NCBI RefSeq assembly: GCF_963924675.1
Contig: NC_089234.1
Coordinates: forward strand, 64,453,588-64,517,587
Source: Phocoena phocoena
Lineage: Eukaryota; Chordata; Mammalia; Artiodactyla; Phocoenidae
Length of the DNA: 64,000 bases
Direction: 5' to 3'
Below the pieces are notes generated by a model. It was not told the origin of the DNA. It worked only from the letters and a program-made list of their open reading frames with translations, and ran no database searches. The translations under genes and the position numbers were made by a program. Each line of letters opens with the position of its first letter. The first letter of the stretch is position 1. Below are positions 22,805 through 35,784 of this stretch, piece by piece.

Positions 22805-23735
22805 TTTAAAAAAATTGAAGTATAGTTAATTTACATTTTTTCAGGTGTACAGCGAAGTGATTCAGTTATATATATATATATATGTATATATATATTCTCT
22901 TTCAGATTCTTTTCCATTATAAATTATTGTAAGATATTGAATGTAGTTCTCTGTGCTGTACAGTAGATCCTTGTTGTTTATTTTATATATAATAGTATGT
23001 ATCTGTTAATCCCAAATTCCCAATTTATCTCTCCCCTCCTTTCCCCTTTGGTAACCATAAGTTTGTTTTCTATGTCTGTGAGTCTATTTCCATTTTTTTT
23101 TTTAGATTCCACATATAAGTGATATCATATAATGCTTTTCTTTGTCTGATTTACTTTACTTAGTATGGTAATCTCTAGGTCCATCCATGTTGCTGCAAGT
23201 GGCATTATTTCATTATTTTTAACGGCTGAGTAATATTCCATTGTGTATAAACTCTACCACATCTTTATCCATTCTTCTGTCAATGGACATTTAGGTTGCT
23301 TCCATGTCTTGGCTGTTGTATTGAGATAGTACTGCTATGAACATTGGGGTGCATGTATCTTTTCAAATTAGAGTTTTCTCCAGATGTATGCCCCGGAGAG
23401 GGATTGCTGGATTGTATGGTATAACTCTATTTTTAGTTTTTTAAGGAACCTCCATTTGTTCTCCATAGTGGATGCACCAATTTATATTCCCACCAACAGC
23501 GAAGGAGCATTCCCTTTTCTCCACACCCTCTCCAGCATTTATTATTTGTAGACTTTTTGATGATGGCCATTCTGACACGTGTGAGGTGGTACCTTATTGT
23601 ACTTTTGATTTGCATTTCTCTAATAATTAGTGATGTTGAGCATCTTTTCATGTGTCTTTTGGCCATCTGTATGTCTTCTTTTGGAGAAATGTCTATTTAG
23701 GTGTTCTGTATACTTTTTCTTAATGTTGCCTTTGA
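22805..23735 (-). mobile_element. 5'-truncated L1, 3' UTR and beyond
   Basis: Antisense L1 with the artiodactyl/cetacean 3' UTR ('gaagtatagttaatttacat', 'gtgctgtacagtagatcct'). It is longer than the 5.9 and 9.9 kb copies and includes 'ggctgagtaatattccattg' and 'catcttttcatgtgtctttt'. A (TA)n tract lies at 22868-22896. The minus frame at 23433-23666 is within the element. Confidence 0.9.
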
Positions 23736-24238
23736 TTTCTGTTTCTAGCAAGTACAAATAGAAATGAATAATGATCAGATTGTTTTGGAAGGTTGATGAG
23801 TTCTACTAGCCAATAATGAGTTCTGCTTAGCAGACTACATACAACACAAATAAATGCCTGCTATTTCTTACATTGAGGAATGATTAATCTGTTCACATTC
23901 TCCTCAAAATTATTAAGAAAATAGAACTCCTGGGATTAAAACATCTTTATACAGGGATTATCACTTATTGGTTAATAACATCACACTACAACTATTGTAG
24001 TCAAATTTTAATATCAGTTATTCCTATTGAAGCTATTTTACCTTTATAATAAACATTTTAAAATACATCAAAATATGGAAAAAAGATGGATACAAACCAG
24101 ATCGTTTTATTCTTAATCTATTTTAATGAAAGTAAATGAGAGAAGTTTGAGGGCTTATTTTGATACTTTGGGGGCTTTTATCTGTAAGGAGGGGCTAAAG
24201 TTTTAATTAGTAACCTAATAAATACTTGAAAAATACAG
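23736..24238. other. Unique non-coding DNA
   Basis: No repeat, gene or regulatory site recognised. Confidence 0.5.
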
Positions 24239-24451
24239 GGCTTCCCTGGTGGAGCAATGGTTGAGAGTCCGCCAGCCGATGCAGGGGACATGGGTTCGTG
24301 CCCCGGTCCGGGAAGATCCCAGATGCCGCGGAGCGGCTGGGCCCGTGAGCCATGGCCGCTGAGCCTGCACGTCCAGAGCCTGTGCCCCGCAACGGGAGAG
24401 GCCACAACAGTGAGAGGCCCGCATACCACAAAAAAAACACAAAAAAACAAA
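24239..24451 (+). mobile_element. CHR-2-like SINE, full length
   Basis: Sense orientation: 'ggcttccctggtggagcaat' head, 'gggttcgtgccccggtccgg' B-box region, 'gtgagaggcccgcatacca' 3' part and an A-rich tail with C interruptions. No convincing target-site duplication was found. Several open frames on both strands here are SINE shadows. Confidence 0.95.
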
Positions 24452-24459
24452 GAAAATGC

Positions 24460-26489
24460 CACTTCATAGGGTTAATGTGTGATGACCATATCCCAAGAAG
24501 GATAAAAACAAATATAATCAAGTTCTGGAAGGAGTATGTTTTTTGAAATTTGCAGGAATAAAGAAAGTGTTGCCAATTATTCTGTTTTGACTGAAACTAC
24601 TTTGGTAATTAATCCATTTCCCCAGATATTTGTCCATTTATTATGCTATATCACAATGTTAATATTTCTCTTTACAACTGCAATTATTATAGTTGTGCTC
24701 TGGGTAAAACCTATTAAAATATGTTCTTAATTAATTTGCATGTATATAGTTCTATTTCTAAGGCCCATTAAAAATGATTTGTTCATTTTCAACTCATTAA
24801 TAGTATATAAATGATTTCCCTTTTATTGTTTATTAGTTAATAGAAAAATATTTTAGATAGTAAAAGTACCCCACAATTATAAAGGCAAACTTATGGAATT
24901 AGGTAAGCACATTTACCATAATAATCTAGGGTGCCAATTGTTAATTTCTGAACTGCCTCATTTATGTGTTCTGGAGTTGAGAGGTTTGATATCTTTATTC
25001 ATATAAATACTGTTGGAGAATGATTATGCTAATTGATTTCAGATTCTGATTTAGATATAATACTATTAGTAATTGGCTCCTGTTTTCCTCCCAGCCCTTG
25101 TTCTCAAAATGGTAGACTAAATTTCTAGGGGAGACCTGGAGGGAAGGGGGAGGTTTGGTGGGGAGACATTTTCTGTAGGAGCAAGGAGACGAAAGGTAGA
25201 CCCTGAGCCCAGGCTCCTTGGAACGCGTTAAGAGGACTAGAGTATTAATGGAGGTTTTCTGTAATCATCACTACTTTTCTGCAAGTCTAGCCAACCCCAG
25301 GACTCAGAATCATCCTCATCTAGACCAAAACCTGGAGAGAACAGTGTTAACAGGTGGTACCAAACTGAAGCCAGAAATGGATGGATTTGAATCCCTCAGA
25401 CCCCCCTCCCCCAACTCACTGACAGATTTTGCCCTGCTCCTTTTATTAATTTAGACATGAAGAGACCCTACACCTAACAAGGTTGAGTATTTTGAATCCT
25501 ACTTATTTTGTTTATTTTATATAAAACAATGTATGAGAAAAATATCTAGGACCACTGTAAAAGTTGAAGGAAAAGTAATCTCTTGAGAAAGCAATGGGAT
25601 TTCTCAGCAGTATTATGAGTTTTTACAATTCTTACAAAACAAAGGGGTCAACATTTCATGAATTTGTTTAAGTAAGGCAGGGATGCTATCCTATTATAGC
25701 AAACAATATGTTATATTTAATTACAACTTTGCCTTTTTTTAGTACTTCCTGCCTCTGGCATATTATTCCCTCTAGGAATATTCTGGAACATAGAAACTTA
25801 TTTGGGACTTGGACTCAGAGTGGATTTCTAGGGCAGTGAGATTGCCTCAGTCTTGTGGGTAGGGACTCCTAGAGGAACCATCTAGCTGTAGTGTGTGCCT
25901 AGTCACTCCACTTTCATTTAGGCTTTTGCTGAAGTAAAATTAGTGGATCCTTTAGGCATTTTCAAAAAGATACCTGGTGCCTACATAGAGTCAGGTAGAA
26001 TAGGACTCAGATATGACCATTAGTGACATATAATAATTTTCCTAAAGCTCATGAAATGAAACCACCTGGTTTCTGTCCATTTATCTTAGATAAATGAAAA
26101 ATAAATTACCCTGCACTAAGTGAAATGATAAGAAATGAATGCTCTGTTTCATAATCATGTTGACAGTCTCTTGATAACTGAGAGACTCTAGAAAAAAATG
26201 GAGTTTCCTATACATTGAAACTTTAAGCCTAGTGTATCATGAATATGCTGACTGGTTAGCTAGTGAAATTGCGTCTTTGTTTCAAGATTTTCTTACAACT
26301 TTCTACTACTTATAACTTTCTACTCTGACAAAGTTACATTAATTCCAGCTTTAATTATATACATTCCCCCACATATAGTTCATGGGGGATTGTCAACAAA
26401 GAGTTGTATTTGGAAGTCAGAGGCTAATTTTCCTAAATAAAGGTGTACACTTTTCTTATACCTAAAGGTGATTTTAGGGAGGCATCAGG
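24460..26489. other. Unique non-coding DNA
   Basis: AT-rich, no exon or known repeat recognised. A somewhat GC-richer stretch at 25080-25450 contains a 78-codon plus frame (25218-25454) with no domain. Confidence 0.5.
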
Positions 26490-26692
26490 AACCTTGCTAG
26501 CTCAAGTGTGGTCTGTTGACCAACAACATTGACATCACCTGGGAGCTTGTTAGAACTGCAAAGCCTCAGGCTCCATCCCAGACCTAGTGAATCAGAAACT
26601 CTGGAAATATGGTGCAGCAATCTTTGCTTTAACAAGGCCTCCAGGTGATTCTGATGCACGCTAAAGTGTGAGAATCTCTGCTTTGGGGCTCA
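26490..26692 (+). mobile_element. MER20-like hAT-Charlie fragment
   Basis: 'caagtgtggtctgttgacca', 'gacatcacctgggagcttgt', 'cctagtgaatcagaaactct' and 'ccaggtgattctgatgcacg' match, by recall, the ~220-bp MER20-type non-autonomous hAT element. The minus frame at 26474-26659 is inside it. Confidence 0.75.
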
Positions 26693-26699
26693 GGTATCT

Positions 26700-28584
26700 T
26701 TTTTGGCTCTCTTCCCCTGCAAACACAGGCATTCTTGCCAGGAGTATTGCTGCTGTGACTTGGGATCTGTGAACTTGAATCTTAAGTTGGGAAGTATATA
26801 CGATCAATATTCTTTTTCCTTACATTTACGTGTGTCCATTACAATTCCCCAGTGTTGGGAGGGTTTGGAATGATAAAATACAGAGTTTTGCATTAGGTTG
26901 GGAATCCTGCAATGAGAAAAGAATATAAGAGAGAGCACTATGATGTGCCAGCTAATCACAGTGATTTTTTTTTCCAGGAGTAATTCACAGTTTACTCTGA
27001 GCATCATTTTACTCCTCAGTGAGAAATTTTGACTCTGCCCATGATTGCTTTTAGCTGATTGTACTACACAGGTGTTTTTTGATCCTGAAAAAATGGAGAA
27101 AATTCCAATAACTGTTAGAATGAGAACAACAAAAATCTTTCCTTTGGAGAAATAGAACAGTATTTCAGGTGTTCGGGTAGAGGGAAATCAGGGAAGAAGA
27201 AAAGGTGGTAAAGAAAGCAATTTGGTGAAAGTTTTTTCTTCTATGGCAAAAATGACTGTAGTCCACATACTCTTGGATCATTAATACCCAAATTATAAAA
27301 CAAAAAACCCTGTTTTGTAATTTGGGAATTGTTTTTTCCTATTCATTACCTCCAGAGTGGCCGTTTCCTTATGCATCAATTAGATTACAAAGGAATTTAT
27401 CATTATAGTCCAAAGCAGGATTCTTTCCAATTCCTAAAATCTACTTTTCCTTTTTAAAAGTTTTCTTCTTTGAAAAAGATTCCTCACTTCCCTGAATTCC
27501 CACCAGTAAGCCAGATGAATTGTTGGAATAAATGCTTACTCTCCTCTTTTAGTCTCCCTCCCCCCAAAACTAGCTATTTAGTGCTGCCTCTTAAATGAAT
27601 TTTGAAATATTACGTAGTATTGTTTCCATTGCAGACAGTTTCAAAATACAGGATATTATTACTTATAATAATCTAGATTTCCCACTATGTTTTTTTTTTT
27701 TCCTTCAGAGATAGTTCCATGTCTATTCCATCTAAGAAAAAGCAAGTTTTAGACAACACTTATAATTTAAGGGAACAAGCAAGTACTTAAACAAATTTCC
27801 AAATAGGTTCAACCACTCTTTCAAGTTATCACTTTCCTGACACATTCTTAGTGAGATAAGACAAAAGTATTTCTCCTAACTTAGAGTTGCTGCAGGTGGC
27901 TATTGCCAGAACAGACGTTTCTGAGTGGTCTTTTCTGTGGCCTTGACAGCTCAATGAAATAACAGAGGCTTGACAGACTTCAGCTGATATTAGAAAACAA
28001 TATAACCAATATATCCTATGGGTGGAACACATTAAATTCCCATCATGCTATCTTTGGCAGCTGTTCATGGGCTTGTTAAAAATTCCTTGGCATTTCTTTT
28101 AAACACAATAACTCTTCTCTTTAGACCAACATTATTTTTCCTTTTCTTACTTGTTTTAATGGCCAAACTTACAGCACAGTGATTTTTAATTTCCCTACTT
28201 GGTCAGTATATTCCTCAGAGATGTTTTTCAATTTATGAAGTAAGAAAAGTGATTTTTACGAAACATACATGTGGTACTTAAACATTAATAAATAGAAAAA
28301 AATTTACATCTTAATGCTAATCAATGAGTAGACAGACCCAGGAAACTTTAGTACTATTAGATTATGTTTTTCAAACTGGTCTAGATCAAGCCAAGCTAGA
28401 ATATTCTGTTTTATAAGTAGAGAAATCCCACAGTTGAGTCTACCATGTTAACTCACTTATTTAGGTTGAATAAGCTTCTCCAGTTAAATTGACTCCCTTG
28501 CTCCCATGGTCTTCTCATTTTCAGTCCATCTTTCATGTTGCCACATGCTTATCATCCAAACATACTGCTTCATTTCTCTGTTTT
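26700..28584. other. Unique non-coding DNA
   Basis: No gene or clear repeat is recognised. The minus frames at 26804-27007 and 27829-28032 are short and show no domain. Confidence 0.5.
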
Positions 28585-28800
28585 GAAAGTGTTTTTGGTT
28601 CCCCATTGCCAGCAGGATAAAGTCATTATAATCTTGTTATCACAGAATGTAAACTTCTTCACAAGTTAGTCCTAATGTTCCAACATCATTTTCTGCTTCT
28701 ACTCATTTCTTCTGTGTTCTAGACACATGGGAGTTCTTACTGGCCTCTGAACATACCATATCCTGGAACATTCATGAGTTTGTTTCATGATTTATGACCC
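28585..28800 (+). mobile_element. L2 3' region fragment
   Basis: 'ggttccccattgccagcagg', 'ataaagtcattataatctt' and 'gcctctgaacataccatatc' match L2 3' sequence in sense. Confidence 0.5.
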
Positions 28801-29496
28801 TCTAGTAAACTCTCTTCCTTAGGGTCTGCAATACCTTGTGATTAACACAGGGTGACCCTAGTTCTCAAGTAAGCCAGGGTCTCTGGTCTTCAAGGCTCTT
28901 CCAGAAACAGGGTGGGAGAATGTATAGTGTGTACAAATCTCCTGAATAAAGTATTTTTATTTAGAAATCATGTTTTCTGTGCTTTGTATAAATGAATAGG
29001 CAACAGCTTCCCCCTCAGAACAGAATATGAGGTAAGGAAGTTGTGATTGGAAAGCCCCTGGGCTGATAATTTTCACTCTGGTCATAGACCTCTGTCTGTC
29101 CCTCTTCATCTCAGAAGAGTGACTCATGGTCTCAGTGGCCCAGCTGTGGGTAGCAGATGACCTCTCTGCTCATTACAGAGTGAGTGAAACCAGCTCCAGG
29201 GCTTTACCCCACTTGGGCACTTTAAGAATCTCACCTTCAGATGGAGGGCAGAGGCAGAGCAGATAATATATGGATATTGCTTGCTGTCATATTTGATAGA
29301 AAGTTCAGGAAGTCTAAGTCCTTAGTAGCTAGACTCTGCTTCTGCAGTTTTCTTCTCACCAAAAAGCATCATAGAACAACATTGGCGAAAGAGAAGAAGC
29401 AATCCAGTTTTGCAGAACCAAGCGTACATTCCATCTATTCCCTTCGTATGAAATTAATAATTCCCTATTTTCTGCCTGATCATCCATTGTCTTTGA

Positions 29497-29701
29497 TTTT
29501 TTTTTTTTTGCGGTATGCCGGCCTCTCACTGTCGTGGTCTTTCCCATTGCGGAGCACGGGCTCCGGACGTGCAGGCTCAGCGGCCATGGCTCACGGGCCC
29601 AGCTGCTCCGCGGCATGTGGGATCTTCCTGGATCGGGGCATGAACCTGTGTCCCCTGCATCGGCAGGCGGACTCCCAACCACTGCGCCACCAGGGAAGCC
29701 C
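29497..29701 (-). mobile_element. CHR-2-like SINE, full length
   Basis: Reverse orientation from a poly(T) run through 'gcggtatgccggcctctcac' to 'ccaccagggaagcc'. The perfect 16-bp target-site duplication 'catccattgtctttga' is at 29481-29496 and 29702-29717. The large frames at 29241-29717 (+) and 29356-29742 (-) are composites of unique flank plus SINE and are not genes. Confidence 0.98.
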
Positions 29702-29869
29702 CATCCATTGTCTTTGAAGTTTCCTGATTCTCTACACCCCACCCCCTGCTACCAGGGAGAACACCTCTCTACTAAACTATGCTCCAGCAGCTCTTTTGTG
29801 TATACTTCTATTTCAGACGTTTCATATTATATTTGCCATTGTTACTCATTCACACATGTCCTTCACTAA

Positions 29870-29955
29870 CCTGTGTTTCATCTGCCTTGGTATCTCTGGC
29901 ATCTAGTATGGTGCTTGGCCTATGGTAAGTAAGTAAGTAATAAATGTTAAGTGAA
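29870..29955 (+). repeat. L2/MIR 3' tail
   Basis: 'tatctctggcatctagtatg', 'tgcttggcctatggtaagta' and 'ataaatgttaagtgaatga' match the shared L2/MIR 3' terminus, with a small (TAAG)n expansion. Confidence 0.65.
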
Positions 29956-30284
29956 TGAAGGATATGGCACAAATGAACAAAAATAAGTTGTCATCTTTGA
30001 ATTCTGCTGTGTTGTTAAATTTCCCCTATTGCATTTCACAAGTAAAACAAAGTAACTTTTATTTCATGTACTTTATTTCAATTTCATACTTATTGAGCGC
30101 CTTAGAAGTCACTACGCTAAGTGCTTTAAGAAACACACAGATATCTAAGTCCCCAATTAATTCTGGAAGCATTTCTAATACATACTTTTTAAAAGTAATA
30201 GTAGGAACTAAATAAATTTGAGTTGAATGTAATGTTTCTTGAATATTTTCACAAGGATTGGGCAAGTTGGCAGGCAAACCATTT

Positions 30285-30480
30285 ATTTATTGAACAAACA
30301 TTTATTGGGCACCAACTATGGGCTGAGCTTGGTATTGGTTAACGAAGATCAACAACACCGTCAAACACAGTCTCTGTTCATGGAACTTATAATTTAGTGT
30401 GTGAGAGCAATTCAATAAATACAGAAATAATTGTTTAGAGAGTTGTGTTAAGTGGTATGAAGAAAATTGTCAAATATAAT
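30285..30480 (-). mobile_element. L2 fragment
   Basis: 'ttgaacaaacatttattggg', 'caccaactatgggctgagc' and 'tgttcatggaacttataatt' match antisense L2 3' sequence. Confidence 0.75.
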
Positions 30481-30489
30481 AATTATATT

Positions 30490-32150
30490 TTTTCAGTTTT
30501 GGAAAGAAACAGTATTTAGAAATTGGTTGCCTCAAAATATAAAGAAAGGTATTTGGAAATTTATTCCGGGAACCTTGAAATCTTAGCAAATGCTGTATAA
30601 TCAGAACCTTGCAGTTATCTTTAAAGATATTAATAAATAAAGTGTTGTTATAGGAACAATTTTAATAATGGGAATGAATTAACTTACTTTCTATTGAAAT
30701 TTTTATTCATGATATTTGTAGAAACAAAAATAATATGTATGTATTTAGAAACTCATATGAACATCAAGAGGAGAATAGCCATACATTCCCAGCAGATTAG
30801 CTGTTTCCCCGTCATATCTTTCATTTCATCTTTAATAGTTGTTTTCTTATAATGACAAGAGCACTGAATTGGAAGCTTGTAGGAGAATTTTATTATCTTT
30901 TAAAGTCTGTTGTTGAAAGGAATTGGGACTGAATGCTTGTTGATAAATGTTAACAGTAATACGAAGTGTCTAGAAGAAGGCATCCATTTGTTTATTCATC
31001 TAAACATTCTCATCAGTCACGCCTGAGAGAAAATGGGTGAAGATGGGAGAAAGTAACAGAATACTCATTAGAGCCATTTGCCCTAAATTTCATAGACCTG
31101 CTAATATTTTGGGTACTTACTAATTTTACTAACTGAAACAGCATTAATGCTGTCTTAATAAGAAGACCCAGAAAGATCTATGTCTGAAATTTAGAAAATA
31201 TTTCAGAGGGAAGATGGTATGTGCATTCTCTGTTAGTTATTATTTTTAGGCACTTCCATTTATGATTACAGTAGTAGTTTGTATGAGCTCAGTGTTGCCA
31301 ACCTTCATTCATTCAGCAAACATTGATCAACGATTATGTGCCAAGTTCTGTTCTTGGCACTGTATGTATGTATCTATTCTGTGAATCTGAGAAAATAATA
31401 TACACTATCATCAATCATCATAGTAATGTTAATTTTGTCTAATGTACTGCCATTGTGTTGGCTCTTTTCTTTATATGGTGTGTTTGGTTGGGAGAAGTTT
31501 GTGATAAGACAATAAAGTGGATATTCAGGTTCTTATTCTGAATTTGGTTTAAAACTAAAGAAGCCTTTAATGTGTATTATTTCTGAATTAGATAAATCTC
31601 TGTCTTGGGAATACAATCCATACTGGCTTTTGCTTTCCTCTGGGTTAGCTCTGTTCTTAGGCTGACTTTCTTCATAATAGCAAAGAGGGTTCTTAGCAAC
31701 TCCAGGCTTACTTTATTCTTGTTTTTTTTCAGCTGATGATTAACCTCTTTCCCCATGTCAGTTTCCCCAAACACTCCGATTGGCTCTGCCTGGGCCATGT
31801 AAAACCTTGGACCAAGATGTTCTGATTGGTCAACATAGATCTTGTGCCCCTTCCTGAGAAGAGAAAAATAAGCTGAAAATATTAACAGCCTTTATAGAAT
31901 CACATGAAGTGAGGGAAGGTCAGTGTGCTAGTGGGAAAAAAAGGTGCTGTTTCTTGAAGAAGGACTAAAAGATGCTGGCAGACAAAAATAACAGATGTCT
32001 ACCACAAATAAATGTAAAACTTAATCGTTTTTGTGATTTATCTGAAGAAACTTCCTAAATATATTAAAAGTAATCTAGAATGTTATATCACTTTGCAAAA
32101 TAAATTTGACCAAATCAGGAAGTTCTAAAGTATGTTAGAAATCACCTCTA
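30490..32150. other. Unique non-coding DNA
   Basis: No exon is recognised. A small L2-like piece ('ttcattcattcagcaaacat') lies at about 31300-31370. The minus frame at 31577-31798 has no domain. Confidence 0.5.
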
Positions 32151-32162
32151 TTCAAAAGATCA

Positions 32163-32375
32163 GGGCTTGCCTGATGGCGCAGTGGTTGAGAGTCCGTCTG
32201 CCAATGCAGGGGACACGGGTTCGTGCCCGGTCCGGGAAGATCCCACATGCCGCGGCTAGGCCTGTGAGCCATGGCCTCTGAGCCTGCGCGTCCGGAGCCT
32301 GTGCTTCGCAACCAGAGAGGCCACAACAGTGAGAGGCCTGCATAACGCAAAAAAAAAAAAAAAAAAAAATAGAAT
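32163..32375 (+). mobile_element. CHR-2-like SINE, full length with small deletion
   Basis: Sense orientation, 'gggcttgcctgatggcgcag' head and an A21-class tail. It is flanked by the 9-bp repeat 'aaaagatca' (32154-32162 and 32376-32384). The sequence between 'catgccgcgg' and 'ctaggcctgtg' lacks a few bases compared with the other copies in the window ('agcggctgggcccgtg'). Confidence 0.96.
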
Positions 32376-32454
32376 AAAAGATCAAATACCTTTTCTTCTT
32401 TGTTGAATGACTAGGCATTTTAGAAAGAGCACTCCTCAATTTCTCTTTGATAGA

Positions 32455-33110
32455 TGCATTTTTGGGTAACTTTAAACTTTGATATAATTTCAAAATTACA
32501 AAAATGTTGTAGGAATAGTACAAGGAACATTTATAGTATTACCTATATACATTTTACCCAGATTTATTAATTATTTACATTGTGTATCATTTACTTTATT
32601 ATTCTCTGTCTTTTTCTGAACTTTTGGAGAGTCAGTTGGAGACACTTTGATCCTTCACCCTTAAAAACTTCATTGTATATTTTCTAAGAACAAGGGCATT
32701 GTCCCAAATAACCTCAATATAGTTACCAAAATCAGGAAATTTAACACTGATAAAATACTCTTACCTAATTTAGAGTCCATACGTATTCAAATTTTGTCAT
32801 TTGTCCCTAAATTGTGACTATTTTTCACAGTGCAGGACCAATCCAGGGTCATGCATTACTTTGACTTTTCTTGTTTCTTTAGTCTCCTTTAATCTGGAAG
32901 AGTCTCTCAAGCTTTCTTTGTGTTTCTTGACCTTTTTTTTTTTTGAGTATAGGCCAGTTATTTGAAAGAATATCCTTCAATTTGGGTTTGACTCATGTTT
33001 TCATGATTAGATTTAGACTATACATTTTTGACAGAAATAGCACAAAAATGATGTTGTGTCCTTTTCAGTGTGCACATGATGTTGTTTATCCCAATATTAG
33101 TGATATTACA
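32455..33110 (-). mobile_element. Ancient L1ME-type 3' UTR
   Basis: 'gtaggaatagtacaaggaac', 'ttctgaacttttggagagtc', 'gaccaatccagggtcatgca' and 'catgattagatttagact' match the old L1M/L1ME 3' UTR in antisense. It is a longer copy of the family seen at 6560-7000. Plus frame 32943-33194 overlaps it. Confidence 0.75.
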
Positions 33111-34295
33111 CACATACACATACACTTACATCTGTTTCTTTATTTACATAAATTCTATGAGTTTATTCTGATGTTACCAATACCAATACATTAATTTGTT
33201 CAGCATACACCTTTCCTTTTTTCTTGAGTTTGTATGACATGCAGAGTACCTTATTAGTTACTCTAGAAATTTACAAAGAATATGAGGAAATATCTGTATC
33301 AGAAAAGTCTTATTAATATGACTGACTTCTTTCATTTGGTGATGAAAAACATAATTTATGAAGATTTGTAAGTAGTCTAAGAAGAAATCAATATTCAGTT
33401 TATTAAAGAAACCTAGAGAAGGTTTCTTTCATTTTATATAAGCTGAGTACTTAATGTACCTAAAACACAAAGCCCATGAGGTATAAAGAGGTGTACATGG
33501 TCCTCATGTGATTTGAGAAAGGTGCGCTTGTGGTTAGTCTTCTGAAACTGATATATTATTGTACTAGAGGCACGTTTATTCTTCAAGTGCAACTATGAGG
33601 ATATTAGAGCAGATGAGGTTAGTCTACAAAAAAACCCACTGAAATACTAGGTTGTAGAAAGAATTTAACTACATGAGCTATCCATGAAATTATAATTATA
33701 GGGAAAAATCTCCAAGGCTGAATTTGTACTGGAATGTTTTCCAGTTTATACTGACGTTCCTCACTGTTAAATGTAACTTTCTGCAACCTGCAAAGTAGCA
33801 GCGATGTTCAAATTTTTTAGTTCTTTTACTTTAGTATTAATGAAAGACCTTGTCTTTTGTGTCAATACATATAATAATAATCTATGCTCCATGGATTTTA
33901 TTGATGACTTTTGATTCAGACGGTTAAGAGGAATTCGCCTTCTTCCTTTTCTACTTCCTAGACTTTCTTTACTGAACAGGAGCTGTCAGGCAATGTTCTA
34001 AAATTATCAGATAAAGGTAATGTTATTTCATTATGAAGCAGAGACATTTACATGTACACTGTATCTGTGGCATACTTCATTATTTTATAGTAAATGAATT
34101 GAAATTACTTTTCTTAAAAACAACAGCAAAAACTTTTAACTATTGATAGAAGACAATCCTTACTTCAACTTAGACCCATTAGCCCCTGAACTATAGGCAT
34201 TATACTATATTAGTGATAAGAAGGGGAGAGTCAACAATTTTATTAATTCGTTTAATGTCTTATAACAAAACTCTGTTTTCTGAGAAAATAAAGAT
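33111..34295. other. Unique non-coding DNA
   Basis: Nothing recognised; AT-rich. Confidence 0.5.
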
Positions 34296-34520
34296 AATAA
34301 TAGCTAACTCATGAAGTACCTATTGCATACCAGAAAACATTCTTAGTGTTATACATATCAGCGCATTTAGTCCTCCTAAAACTCCTATATGAGGTAGATA
34401 CTAATATTATAATTTTCAGATGTAGCACAGAGAGCTTTAACTGCTTTACAAAGTCACACAGCTAGAAAAGGCAGAGCTGGGACTTGAACCCAGGGAATCT
34501 GCCTTGTGAGTCCATTGTAT
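34296..34520 (-). repeat. MIR SINE
   Basis: 'ctcatgaagtacctattgca', 'tgaggtagatactaatatta', 'caaagtcacacagctagaaa' and 'gagctgggacttgaaccca' give a nearly complete MIR in antisense. Confidence 0.9.
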
Positions 34521-35244
34521 TAACAAATTACCTCTATTCAGTTACCAATTAGATGAATTTATTCCTGCAAAGTTTTTGTACTATGTTATAATTTAAAATA
34601 ATGTATAATTGAGATGTTTTAAAGATACTATTTTAATAATAATAATTAGAAAATTTATACCATTGTGCATAATCTTTACAACAACCATTTGTTAATTCTT
34701 CTTAAATTTGTTTTAGGGGATTGAATGTACAAACTACACAAATAGATTTAAATGCACTTTCGCTAATAAGAATAAAATGCTGCTAGTTTGTTAGTTGATA
34801 ATGGCTTTTAATGTATCCTGTTTAACCCTGAAGGAACACTAGTACATTAGATATGTGCGTAATTAAAGGAAGGGAATTTTATGAATATAGCTACTGTACT
34901 GTTATTTTTGTAAAAGAATGAAATTTGAATCGTAACTCTGGAGTATCTCAGTTGGCACATATGTTCCCTGGCAAATGAAAGATTAAACTTACATTGGTTT
35001 CTAAATTTCTGAAGACCATTGTTTTGCTGATATTCATTTACATTCTTCCCTGAATATGAAAAAGTGCTTTAATTTATTTGCAATTGATGCCAAATTACTC
35101 TATAGGCATGTATAGAGGAATGAAAAGAAATCTTCTTTTGGTTTGAAGGCAAGGGTGATGCATATATCGGTACTATCCTATCTAATTAGATAACTCATTT
35201 AAGAGTTATTCTGTTAAATGTCTTCATAGTTCCATTTTATGTGA

Positions 35245-35480
35245 GTGGAGACACAGTGTAGTGTAGTAGAACAAGTATTAGATTAGTCCTAGTTCCCAGC
35301 CATTAGACATGGAATTTTAAATAAAGTCATTTAACATCTGAGTCTCAGCTTCCTCATTTGTAAAATGGGACTACTAATGTCCTCCCCCCAACCTCACCTA
35401 GTTGTGAGGACTGACTGAAACATTGTATGGAAAATTATTTTTAAGCATTTTCTGACATGTTAAATGTACAGTCATTGTCT
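35245..35480 (+). repeat. MIR SINE
   Basis: 'gtgtagtgtagtagaacaag' head, 'agcttcctcatttgtaaaat' core and 'gttgtgaggactgactgaa' 3' part in sense. Confidence 0.75.
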
Positions 35481-35533
35481 TCATTAATGTAGGTAGAGAG
35501 CCATAAAATTTAGTTTAGCTTTATTAGACATTA

Positions 35534-35775
35534 CAGTTGACCCTTCAAGAAGTGGGAGTGGTGGAATGGGGGGTGAGAGGGAAGAGGGGGATTGGGGCCC
35601 CTACCCTTCGTGCAGACATAGAGCTTTTCAGTGGGTGGTAGATATCGATGGTTCTACATCAGTGGATTCAATCAACCTCAATGGTCTAGTACTATAGTAC
35701 ACATCTATTAAAAAAAAAAATCCATGTATAAGTGGATCCTAGAAGTTTGAACCTGTATTGTTCAAGGGCCAACTA
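35534..35775 (-). mobile_element. Tigger/MER2-like TcMar element, internally deleted
   Basis: Terminal sequences 'cagttgacccttcaagaa' and 'ttgttcaagggccaact' are near-inverted repeats of the mammalian pogo-type (Tigger/MER2) ends. A TA dinucleotide flanks the element, as expected. 'tccatgtataagtggatcct' is the typical subterminal sequence. No transposase frame remains. Confidence 0.8.
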
Positions 35776-35784
35776 TATTTTTAA

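Noticed and set aside
24239..24320. tRNA gene in the SINE head
   Set aside because: A and B boxes are present, but the cloverleaf is degenerate and the unit continues into SINE body and A tail. The same applies to every other CHR copy.
24178..24521. Several overlapping open frames on both strands
   Set aside because: They are translations of a CHR SINE. The same peptide words recur at 11.9, 29.6, 32.2, 48.4 and 63.3 kb.
29241..29742. 158- and 128-codon frames on opposite strands
   Set aside because: Both run from unique DNA through the SINE at 29497-29701; there is no domain and no splice evidence.
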